Shown here: positions 15,101-24,700 of the stretch, piece after piece
Layout: the number at the start of each line of letters is the position of its first letter
How positions within the stretch are numbered: position 1 is the first letter of the stretch
Source of the DNA: Ciona intestinalis
Taxonomy: Eukaryota > Chordata > Ascidiacea > Phlebobranchia > Cionidae
Direction of reading: 5' to 3'
Length of the DNA stretch: 64,000 nucleotides
NCBI RefSeq assembly: GCF_000224145.3
Contig: NC_020175.2
Location: forward strand, 1,984,143-2,048,142
The notes under the pieces: model-generated
What the model saw: only the letters and a program-made list of their open reading frames with translations
Database searches by the model: none
What the model was told of the DNA's origin: nothing
Position numbers and translations under genes: made by a program

Positions 15101-17111
15101 AGTTACCATGTATGTTACTTTGTGGGTTATTATTTTTGGGGGATGTTTTCATTATGTATGGCTGATAATTTTTTATTTTATTATGTTTGGGGGCAATCCA
15201 TTATTGATCACTGGGTTGGAGCAATAATTGCCAATATTTGTCTTGCCCAAGGACACATACGCCCACAATATGGTAGCAGTGACAAGTTTTGAATCAATTA
15301 CCTCTGGGTTAGAGGCAGGTGCGCTAACCACTTGACCACGGCGTCGGACGAATTAACACCTAAATTATATATTTAAACAATGTGTTTTAAACAGTTACAA
15401 GTTTTTTTAGTCAGTGCGTGAGTCCTTTAACAAGATGCTTCACTTTAGCCAAATGGTAACTAATGAATTGTCCCCATTGTTTGTTAGCTTTGTAAAAAAA
15501 TAACAGAATATAAAAATGTTGCATACATAGTACACAATGGGTGGTCATGTCGTAACTACAGTTGTGCTTGAATGTGAACATACATTCAAATTAATTTATG
15601 TTCTATATTGTTTCAGTTTTACCTTTGCTTGCTCAAATCCACATGATGACAGCAAAGGGCCGAGCTTGCAACGAGGTTCTTAATTTGCTTCAATCTATTT
15701 CGAAACAGGATTTTGATGAAATTGGCATCTCTATATATTATTCTCTTTCTTTTGACCTTGTATTAGATGCAGGTTACATGCTTGAGAGTGCTTTATCATG
15801 TGTGGATTATTTACAGACAACAGAATCTCTAGATATTGGTAAGATTTTATTTAGTGTCAAAAATTTAGTGTCCGAAATTTAATGGCATCGCTAGAAAGGT
15901 CCAAAAAAGCATAAAATGTGGCTTTGTATAGTATTATGTACTTTCACTGTATATTAGGAACATTAGTATCTTATTTAGGCAAGTACAGTTAGCAGTTATT
16001 GCTGCGGTCACAATCAGGTGTCTAAATCTGCAAACATACTTACTTGTAAAAATGCACTAAATGTATAAAGTCACCATACATGGTGTGGAAACCAATGTTG
16101 TGACTTTTTGAAATGTCCCTACATAAAGTAGACAATAAACGATTGTCTAATGTTTTAAGGGGATGTTCCACGTTTTTACATACGAACAAGTATGGCTGTG
16201 TGGTGCTATAGAAGGGATGAAGTGTTTAAAGGAAGAGCTTGGCTTGAGGTAATCTGTAATCTAAGATTGGTTAGTAATCTTGAAATCATCAGAATCATTT
16301 TTTAATAAAAATCTGTTATGCAACAATGTTTGGGTATATCTTTAGAAATAAAATTTAAATTTTGTATAGTAATCCAGTCTGTCTTTTTCCTATAGGAAAC
16401 CATGTTGTACAGCCAACTTTTTATTTTTTGAATACTAACACATATATTTTTTCATATCAGCTTTCAACGAAAATTGTGCCGGAATATTTTGACAACTTCA
16501 TGTCAGCAAAATCATTCACAAGATTGGTAGAAGCAAGATTATTAGCTCTGAGAAAGTCACAAGAATCTTATGGACTAAATGACAAAGAAACCAAAAATGT
16601 GAGTTTCAATAAATAAATAAAGTTTGGGAACCACTGTACTAAACAATAGAATTTATACATTAAGTTTTTAAATGCTGGTCTTATTCTTTGCACCAATCTC
16701 TGCAGATATGATTATGATGTAAATTGTTACTTGTATTTTGATTTTCAGGCTCACAGAAATTGCTCATCATCAATTAACCAATTGGAGAAACTGTGTAAAC
16801 AATTCCCTGTGTTTTATCCGCGCTTATTTCATTTCACTTCATTTTTCAACATTTTGACTGGAAATATTCAAAAAGCCACAGAACTGGTTGATAAATCTAT
16901 TAAGATGGCCCGCACTTGTGGTAATGTTATCGATGAGAAGTGGGCATTACATAGCCAGCAAATCTGGTTTTCTTCTGAACAACGAGAAGATTCTGATTAC
17001 TGGGTGAAATGTTCAACAGAATTGCCGAAATGGGAAAAAGCAATTAAACAAGATCGTGTTGGATGGAATTTCACATTGAAACCTGTTGATTCATATCTTA
17101 TTTCAAACTGA
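101..17111 (+). CDS. ADCY10: Soluble adenylyl cyclase (adenylate cyclase type 10), C-terminal ~1406 residues, 30 exons, 5'-partial
   Basis: Makes cAMP in response to bicarbonate and calcium; in animals it acts in sperm, cilia and epithelia. The first exon (V-N-L-A-A-R-L-M-M) is the end of the second cyclase domain; the catalytic residues lie left of the window. Next comes the NTPase domain: Walker A GEAGYGKT in exon 545-625 and Walker B FVLFALDDAQ in exon 1647-1880. The remainder matches the long helical (TPR-like) C-terminal part of ADCY10, e.g. QETAYQLWLKDQRRSLH in exon 7237-7360. Exons: 101-376, 545-625, 1174-1407, 1647-1880, 2216-2363, 2486-2566, 3691-3758, 4265-4333, 4825-4903, 5105-5279, 6030-6237, 6724-6827, 7237-7360, 7654-7764, 8470-8541, 8980-9114, 9771-9864, 10229-10283, 10718-10839, 11494-11622, 12101-12249, 12574-12678, 13183-13289, 13730-13871, 14278-14472, 14806-14917, 15617-15838, 16160-16248, 16461-16598, 16749-17111 (TGA). 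All phases join and total 4221 nt. The same part of human ADCY10 is about 190 residues shorter; the extra lies mainly in low-complexity linker exons 7-10 and 14-19. Individual splice sites are hand-called. Confidence 0.93.
2880..3060 (+). repeat. Diverged SINE fragment (non-tRNA body)
   Basis: Inside an ADCY10 intron. It has the 'ccaacccattagtcactaatggg' type of core followed by 'aaagttacatatgtggtaact' and a tail near 'tacattcat', matching the body of the SINE seen complete at 11756-12050, but diverged and without the tRNA-like head. Confidence 0.6.
4005..4195 (+). repeat. Diverged SINE fragment
   Basis: Intronic in ADCY10. It shows the order 'ggcccaacccaatggccact', 'gttatatctgtggcaactcg', then 'gaactgtcgttgcatcacta', the same order of body blocks as the full SINE at 11756-12050. 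The tRNA-like head is missing. Confidence 0.55.
6932..7112. mobile_element. MITE of the AGTAGGGTGG family, diverged copy
   Basis: Intronic in ADCY10. It begins tagtagtgtgg, continues 'gggacacctttaaa', 'atccaaatatcctga' and 'ctttgtttactaccaaatgg', and ends 'ggtgtcccatcctactat'. The ends are inverted copies of each other and abut TA/TATA, as expected of Tc1/mariner-type non-autonomous elements. It has no coding capacity. Confidence 0.75.
8144..8340. mobile_element. MITE of the AGTAGGGTGG family
   Basis: Intronic in ADCY10 between exons 7654-7764 and 8470-8541. It has the family interior ('tatccaaatatcctgatcgt', 'ctttgtttactaccaactg') and the right end 'aaggtgtcccatcttccccc' followed by tatat. 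The left end has decayed. Confidence 0.75.
9530..9680 (+). repeat. SINE 3' portion with (ATTC)n tail
   Basis: Intronic in ADCY10. It carries 'gtaactcgtaagctggcacg', 'gttataacgactgtcgtttt' and 'ccacgcgaggataaagtaag', and ends in a run of cattcattcattcattca. This is the 3' body and tetranucleotide tail of the tRNA-derived SINE. Confidence 0.75.
10959..11222. mobile_element. 264-bp hAT-type non-autonomous element with perfect 8-bp target duplication
   Basis: The left end CAGTGGTTCTTAAACT and the inverted right end CAGCGTTTCCTAAACT agree at 13 of 16 bases. The element is flanked on both sides by CTCTAGTC (10951-10958 and 11223-11230), an exact 8-bp direct repeat as made by hAT transposases. It sits in the ADCY10 intron after exon 10718-10839 and is too short to encode a transposase. 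The perfect target duplication suggests a fairly recent insertion. Confidence 0.85.
11756..12050 (+). repeat. Full-length tRNA-derived SINE
   Basis: The head has an A-box-like stretch (tagcacagttggttagc) and, about 40 bases on, a B-box-like stretch (aagttcaaggctt), the two internal promoter elements of RNA polymerase III. Next comes the body shared by many copies here ('gggcgtatgtgtccttgggc', 'aacccagtggtcactaacgg', 'ggtaactcgtaagctggcaa', 'gtatgaaacagaacaccca') and a short ATTC-rich tail. It lies in an ADCY10 intron in sense orientation. This copy is the reference for the partial ones listed elsewhere. Confidence 0.87.
12985..13132 (+). repeat. SINE 3' portion
   Basis: Intronic in ADCY10. 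'acccacaaagtaagatgcat', 'gtgtatgaaacagaacaccc' and 'ggccacgcaaggataaagca', then cattcattcattcat. This is the SINE body and tail without the tRNA-like head. Confidence 0.75.
15001..15347 (-). repeat. Near full-length tRNA-derived SINE, antisense to ADCY10
   Basis: Read on the minus strand it starts with the tRNA-like head (around 15347-15285, with 'gtggttagcgcacctgcctc' and the B-box region), followed by the complete SINE body and a tail at 15001. It lies in the intron between exons 14806-14917 and 15617-15838. Confidence 0.85.
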
Positions 17112-17279
17112 TGAATCATTATGCCAGACAGTGTATTTTAACTTGTATAAAACTCTTTTAAATACATGTCCATAACTGACAATGTGTGATTTTTTGTCAT
17201 AAATCCTTATTAGATTCCCATTTGTTTGATTCGCACCAAAACTTGCAGGAATTAGCAGAGCCTATTTCCAATGGAACCA

Positions 17280-17505
17280 AAGAGATCATGGATGTTAATA
17301 CCTGTGGTTACTATGTGTGTAACGTTGTATGTAATTGTTTTTTTCACAGGTGGCAATTTATACAACCCCATATTTACCACTGGGTTAGAGCAAATGTATT
17401 TAAGTGTCTTGCCTAAAAAACTCTTACGTCGACAACGGTAGCAGCGACAGGCCTTGAACTCAAAACCTCTGGGTTGGAGGCAGCCGCCCAAACCAGGGTA
17501 CTACT
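17280..17505 (-). repeat. SINE copy between ADCY10 and the LRR gene
   Basis: It contains 'accactgggttagagcaaat', 'taagtgtcttgcctaaaaaa' and 'ggccttgaactcaaaacctc' (a tRNA-like head with B box on the minus strand). It is diverged and lies in the 1.4-kb intergenic space after the ADCY10 stop codon. Confidence 0.75.
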
Positions 17506-18525
17506 GTAAGCTTCACAATCGAAACGTTGGATGGGTTACCACTTAACAAACAGGTTTTATATTTTGTTTGTTGGTTAAAACTGATCTTTGCATTTTATGT
17601 GGCATCGCTAGCGCTTTTCGTGACTATTCCCTCACGGATATTTCCCCCGGGAATTCCCCCGATTTGCAACAACACAGTGATACAAACCCAAGCATTGCCG
17701 CACGGCTGATTTTTTTAATGCAGTGGTTAGATTTGCAGTTTTACACGCATTTTTTAAAAGTCATTTTCATGTACGAACTGTGCCCTCAAATACAAAAAGG
17801 CGATGTGCAGGTGTATTATTATTATAGGCAAAATGAGCTGTCTATGTTCAGTGTAATTTAGTTACTAGGCAACGAACGCTAAAAAGATATTTGATTTTGA
17901 AAGATTTATAAAACTGATGTCGCGAGTAACTGGTAAAACTTTTGCTCCCAAAATGTTCCACTAGGCCTTCATGATACCTGCTGTATATTAAAAAAAAAAC
18001 TCTGGCGATCGTAATAAAAATGTGAGAAAAAGTGTTTTGTGACCAGAATAATGCAAATAAACATTTTGAAATTATAGAATTATTCATCGTAACTATATTT
18101 AAATTTAATAATTCAATAAAGTGTTTAATACAATAACGATAAAAATGTTTTGAACAAGGACATAAAGAGATATCCATTTTAGCAAGATAAACAATACAAT
18201 TACATCCAATGCTTCATTAAATGATACCACAATGTAGTTTTTTACCTACAAAAATCCTAGGCTAGGAAGCAGATAGAGTTACCTGCATGTTCCAGTAAAG
18301 TCAACTTGCAGCTCAATTACAACCAACAAACAATCAAAGTAAATATAAGTGGCTATAAACTGATTAACCCCCCAGCTGCAAGGCTTTGCAGTGTAGATCT
18401 ATTTACAGTAATTACAAAATCAAATCGAAAATGGAATACAAGCTGTTGTCCCAATATAACTAATAGTCCAATCTACAAACTTTCAGCACGTTTTTATATT
18501 TAAGGTTTATTTGGTAAAATTGTGA
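17506..18525. other. Intergenic DNA, ADCY10 to LRR gene
   Basis: AT-rich sequence with no open reading frame that looks coding and no repeat I recognise. It should hold the promoter and 5' UTR of the LRR gene, but I see no convincing TATA box or other named site. Confidence 0.4.
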
Positions 18526-20639
18526 ATGACTATTATGGTAAAGAAGTTGTGCACATCTTTCATAGAAAGTCGACTTACTCAGCTTGAGGATGTTGAACTC
18601 ATAAAAAATGTTGGACCAACCTTGAATCGAGCATCATACAAGTTAGACTTCAGGTTGTGTAACATTACAAACTTCATGCAAGAAACAGAAAATTTTTCTC
18701 ACATCAACCCACCACAGTCTGATCAAGTTTCTCTTACTCCTATGGTTGTAAAGCTCGATGTTTCATTGAATAAAATTACAGACTTAGAAAATTTGGATTT
18801 TGATTCATTTCCTCACTTGAGACACTTGGATGCATCACTAAATTTACTAAGTACTGCTTCAGGAATATCAGCATGTCCTAAACTACTTGTGCTGTGTTTA
18901 GCTTATAACAAAATCAAAAGTTTACCAGCTGATTTATTCACAAATACAAAATTTCTTCAATATTTAGTAAGTAAAACAAGAACGGTAATGTTCTGTAGAG
19001 CGGTAAGTGTAATAATGTGTTTTTTTTGCAGGATTTAAAGTCAAACTACCTCAAAAATTTGCCAAAATTTCCTGTTTTACCATTTTTAAAGTTCCTTGAT
19101 CTTGGATACAATGCTTTAAAAAATCTGGATGGTTTGCAAAACTTACAATCATTGGTGGAATTAAATGTAAAATATAACAAACTTGTAAGTTTTTAATGTT
19201 TTGCGTGTTAAAATTTTAAATTCTTGTTTTTATGAACGAAACTGTGACATTTTTTATACGTTCATACACCATATGCAGTGCAAATGAAACAACAACAAAA
19301 TTTCTTCATGGATTTTATGTGTAATCTTTAATTGAACACTACTTGCTTTGGTTGGTGAATCATTTCCATCTTTCACTTAGATTTCTGTTGATGTTTTACA
19401 CCAGTTCCTTTTAGAACAGTGTGGTTGATCTGGCAGTTTGTACAGAACTAAAGGTAATCAATCTTAGTCACAATAATCTTGAAGATGTCAAGTTACTTTG
19501 TGGACCATTAAGTCATCTTCCTAAACTTGATCAACTGGATATTAAAGGAAATCCAGTTTTATTAACAAACTCCACTGTGGATTTAGAAATTTATTTGGTA
19601 CAAAATACAACACTTACAATTTTAAATGGAGAACATGTTGGGCCTCTAAAAGAACAGGTTTGCTTATTGTTCGATAGAAGCCATCAGCTATTTAACAGTT
19701 GTATAAAAACAGATGTTAAACATGTTCAAAAAAGTACCTTCTACATCTGATAACCAACCCAAAAACTCTTTAAAGACCTCGTTTAAAGTGGCCATACTTG
19801 AACATCTAAGCAACCAACAAAGCACATTTGAATTAAATATACAATACCTTCAACACAAATTACAGTAAGTAAGACATTAGATAAGATTATTTTGAAAAAC
19901 TAATATACTGCAATAGAATGTTGTTTATTTTAGAACAGAGCTTTGCAAGCTTTTAGATAATAAGTACCTTGTTTAATAAAAACTCATCCCTAAAGAAAAA
20001 CATTTGTTATGCTTTTGTTGGTTGTATAGCACTTATTGTATAAAACAAACCAACAAGCTTATTACTCATTAACATATTTTCAGATCTTTGGTTGTTGAAC
20101 AAAAAGCGCAACAAGCTAACGGAATTGCAGAAATGGAAACATGGTTAAGGCATGTATTGTGCAATACTGATATATTGGGTCTCAGAACTCTCAGCTATAT
20201 ATGATGCACAACTAGTTAGTTTTGACAGACAAATAATAACATTTTAAAACCATTTCATAGATTAAGATAAAGAGACAGTTTAATTATGTCATTAAACCTG
20301 AAAAAGCATTATATATATATATATACATATATTTAAGGAAATAAATAAAAGCAACGTTTTGATTTTGCAATACTCTATGGTCTCATCAAGTTTAGTTTAT
20401 TTATTTTTCTTACTATGCGTTTTGTTGTTATTTTATTAGAATCACAAAAGTTTTTATAAACTGTTGAATTTATATGAGATACATAGTGACATTTCTGTAG
20501 CCAGTGTTATGCTTACAATACACTTCTAACTGTGAATATTTTGCATAATAGGTACATTGACACCCTTTCCGATAGTGAGGCAAAACAATTTACTACTACA
20601 AAGCTTCAGGAATTATTGAGTTCATCACATAACTCTTAA
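18526..20639 (+). CDS. Leucine-rich-repeat protein with C-terminal helical tail, 380 aa, six exons
   Basis: Function not recognised; the architecture is that of an intracellular adaptor. After ~75 residues come about five to six LRRs spread over exons 1-3 (e.g. KLDVSLNKITDLENL, LVLCLAYNKIKSLP, FLDLGYNALKNLDG, VINLSHNNLEDVKL), then a cap-like segment and a Gln/Lys-rich, probably coiled-coil tail. No signal peptide or membrane segment is visible. Exons: 18526-18966, 19032-19184, 19415-19657, 19713-19864, 20084-20149, 20552-20639 (TAA). They total 1143 nt with all phases closing. The intron after 20149 appears to use a GC donor (aag|gcatgt): the nearby GT at 20153 would give an immediate stop. 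The start could also be the ATG at 18535. LRR proteins of this shape include ciliary and centrosomal factors, but nothing here fixes an orthologue. Confidence 0.82.
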
Positions 20640-20643
20640 TAAA
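20638..20643 (+). promoter_or_regulatory. Polyadenylation signal overlapping the LRR stop codon
   Basis: AATAAA begins inside the TAA stop (TAATAAAGC). If used, the 3' UTR would be only a few tens of bases. Confidence 0.5.
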
Positions 20644-21089
20644 GCACCGATGGATCAACAATTATTTTGACTAAAGTTTTTTAATAGTTGCAATATCTAC
20701 TAAATGTGTTTTATTGAAAATGTCTATATAATGAAACATGGTATGAGCAAAGCTTGAATTTATTTATCAATACTTAATGGACCAACCAACACAAGTGTTC
20801 ATGCACGATGGCATGATATTGCTTGTGACTAATAGCCTTGATAATAAATTACCAAATATGCAACTTTGGGATCTGTAAGTTATTGTAGTTTTTTTCTTTG
20901 GTTCCAACATTTGCAACATTAGTAACTACTGGATTGTAACAATTATCATTAGGTCTGTTGCACACGTGTCAACAATGCTACAAATGTATCAGAACTTTTA
21001 CGCAAATTTTACCTCATTAAATTTCTTCTTTATGATTCTCATCAGCCATCTCAAGAGAAATAGGCATCGCTGATGTGACCAAAACTAAA

Positions 21090-21320
21090 ACTATATTTTG
21101 CAGTTTGCCAAGGAACAGTGGTTTACTGCTACCATTGTAGGTGGATTTGTCCTGGGCAAAACACTAACATTTTAACTCAGTGGTCCCTAAGCAGTTGTAA
21201 AATTGTGGCCCATAACATAATTTTACTTAGTAAAACATAGTGGGCTCGAGATGTATGAAACAAAAACCTGTATTATAACTACTGTCTTACTCCCTCCATG
21301 CGAGGATAAAAATGTGACAT
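21090..21320 (+). repeat. Diverged SINE between LRR and WDR45B genes
   Basis: 'tgctaccattgtaggtggat', 'ctcagtggtccctaagcagt', 'gagatgtatgaaacaaaaac' and 'catgcgaggataaaaatgtg' follow in the SINE order. It lies between the two convergent genes. Confidence 0.7.
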
Positions 21321-21684
21321 TCATTCTTTTCAACCTACTAAAATATGCAGCATCCTTTCTTACAGTAGTAATCAGTATAACAAAAAATAATATAGACGAG
21401 CTTCTGCAATGGTTACACTACTACCTGATAATATACATGAACAAAGATGAAAATAAATCACATTTACATTTTATTTGTTTAAAAAAGCGTTATAATCATG
21501 ATGTAAAAAGTTGGTCGAGCAGCACACTGCACATTGTATGAAAAAATGACATTAATAAAAAGAACACTTATGGTAAATAGTATACATGTGATATAAATAC
21601 AAAATTCAGTATGTATGTATTTTTACAATTGCACAAAAAATTAATTCTGTTCGTTTTGCTAAATTAGCAACCCGGGCAATTACT

Positions 21685-21690
21685 TTTATT
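21685..21690 (-). promoter_or_regulatory. WDR45B: Polyadenylation signal of WDR45B
   Basis: TTTATT on the plus strand is AATAAA on the coding strand, 59 bases past the WDR45B stop codon. Confidence 0.6.
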
Positions 21691-21748
21691 TGAATATGTA
21701 ATAATATTTCTTGAATGCACCTATAATAAAATTTTCTTTTTACTTCTT

Positions 21749-24700
21749 TCAAGATGAATCTGTCATGTCGAGAAAGTGAGCAAAATAATCCCTTGAACAT
21801 TCACCCTTGTTGTTAAAAGTGAAGCGAAAGTAACTTCCATCATCACATATTGCTTTATAAAGAAATTCATGTTAAAATAAACAATATATTCTTAAAATTT
21901 ATATGGTCAATTATATTAACCATGGTTATAATATGAGGCTATAGTGAAGTATTTTTTTCACATGATTTGAAAACAAAAATCTTACCAACAACAGCTGAAG
22001 AATCTGATGTAAACGCACAAATACATTGAGAGGAGGTTGGAACATTAAATCGACTAAAACTCCATTGGCTGCTAAAATACTTGGGCAGGAAACGAGATGA
22101 AGAACTTTAAATAAAAAAAATTAAAACAGTGTCATTTTATATTTTACCAATTTAAATATTTAACAGTGCACCATGTTATTTCGGCAGTGTTTTTCAACTT
22201 TCTTTAATCCACAAACGCTTCTAAATAGTCTTGCAAAACATTAAAATAGTTAACAATTAGTAATTAGTATCACTATTTGCAAAGGGATTTTGTAAAGGAC
22301 TGGAAAACGCATTTATTTCTAAGTTTTTGTCTTTTTCAAATGGCATTTAAGAACATTGTGTTAAACCGGGGAAGTTGGAACACATGAAACATAAACAAAT
22401 AAATTTCTTGTGAAACACTTGGTGACCTTTCACGGAGTACGAGTGTACTGTGGAACATTGCTTTAAAATGACTATATTAATTAAGGTATAGGTAGTTGAC
22501 TTTATGTGGGGAAAGATCTGAATTTGTTGCCTTTTTATTCAACTTTGTATGTTGACTGTTAATTTTCCTTTAAGTGACCACTGTATTCAAAATATTCCAT
22601 ATACAGTGTTTCCTATTAACAAAGAAAAAACATTAACCTGTTAGGCTTAGTTGTTGGTGGTACTTCATCATTGATAGAAAATATATGTACAGTCCCGTGA
22701 TCACTTGAAGCACACAACAATGTAGAATCCACGTTAAAATTGATGCTTGAATACAAAATTAACACTGATTTATAAATACAATTAGTTAGTTTTTCTAAAC
22801 ACCATTTAATTTATATTTTGTTTAAATATCAGGTACTGTAACAGTACGGTGCGCTATTGTCACATATTTCTGCTTGCAAGTTGCAACCAAACCAGTGGAT
22901 GTTTCTACAACACCACACAATACATGATATAGTAGGGTGGGGAAAGACGGGACACCTTTAGCACATAATATCTGAATATCCATTTGAATGTTCTTTGTTT
23001 ATTACCAAATGAGGTGAGAAAATAGAATGAAAAGATGTCCCATCCTCCCCCACCCTACTATATACTGTTTCTAATAAAGCAGTATCGCTAAAGAGCGGCA
23101 AAATGAACAATATGGTTTCTTATTACAAAAAAATATATTTTTCTGTTAATGACATACATTTCTGTAATAATAGTTTGGGGTAAAAAATATTGTTGTAGGG
23201 TCTCTTTGATGTAGTGCAAAATAAAAACAGACATTCTTTATATTTACCAATATATTTTGGCATTTCCAGAACCTCTTCTCAGCTCACCAACTTGATTACC
23301 ATTTGTTGTATCAAATATTCTTATTAATGTCCCCTAAATAACATGAAATGCTATATTAAGGCACTGTATGCATGTTATTTTTTATTTATACAACACTTAC
23401 TTTATGAGACGCTGTGGCTAATCTTGACCCATCTACATTGAGTGCAAGGCATGAAATGGGTCCATCGTGCGCATGGATGTCAAGAGGTAATGCTTGGGTG
23501 TCCATTAAATCAACAGCCTAGTTAAACAAGTATTAATAGAAGTTATAGAATCACACAACTAAATATCAATTTATTACCTGAACATTCCCTGTTGTTTTCG
23601 AGGGAAATACTAACAAAGATCTGCTGCTGCTTGGACATAACTGACATATTCCTAAAAGTATGAAAGAATGAATTAAACATATTTTTCCTTGTGGAAGAGG
23701 CAATGACAATTGTTACAACATGGGCTTCTGTTTTATACACTTTGTTAAAGTTCAAGAGTTGCTATGTTCTGACAAACATGTAAAACTTTATGGTTAATTA
23801 TTTTATTTTGTCTTTTTTCTGTATAGCTGATAATTCGAACGACTGTGTAGGCTAGATTGCAATTTTTGAGCTGTTAAGTGTGTTGCACAAGAATACATAT
23901 ACCCATAGTTGTGGCAGCGTTATAAGACATAATTGGTTACACAATGCAGGTAACACATCATAAAGCTTTCATAAAGGTTGGTGCAATATAAGTAATCAAA
24001 AACTTTTTATTGTAAAAGAATTTAATCAATGTTGTCACACAATTCAACATAAATACCAATAAAATATAATGGTAGTTTTTTAAATGTTAAAATTAAAATA
24101 TATTTATATATAATAACAAAACCTTCAGGATTATTTGTAGTTTCCAAGACATGAATGGGTTGAGGGTGTTGCGTGAATGTGAAAACTTTTATTAACCGAT
24201 CTAAAGCGACAACGATTCTGTCACGCCGCAATCTTACTGAACGAACATCAGATGAGAAAGACAACTCAATGACAACCTTTTTCTTCAAATCATCCCAAAT
24301 CATTACTGAACAAATTATATTTTTTGTTAGTAACTTAAAAGTTTGAAAATACATGTATCACTTAAACTACACAATATAATGAATCCAGACCTCATCTAGA
24401 TTCATATTATTTCATAATTTGACAGGTTTGACAGTAATTATTTTCATAATTTTTTATGATTTGATTTTCCTAATATTTTATTTATATAAAACAAAGTGGC
24501 TGAATAAGTTAGAAGCTTATTTGTTTGATCTTACCATGAACACTGTGCCAAACATTAGAAATTTACTTTTTACTGAATTAGACTTCAGTGATTAAGCAAT
24601 GTCAGCTCCTGATTTCTAAAAATTGTTGGAGGTTAGGGTTAATGGTGACATGGCTTTTGCCTTTTATTAAAGTGTCATACTAACAAAGATTTGACGACAC

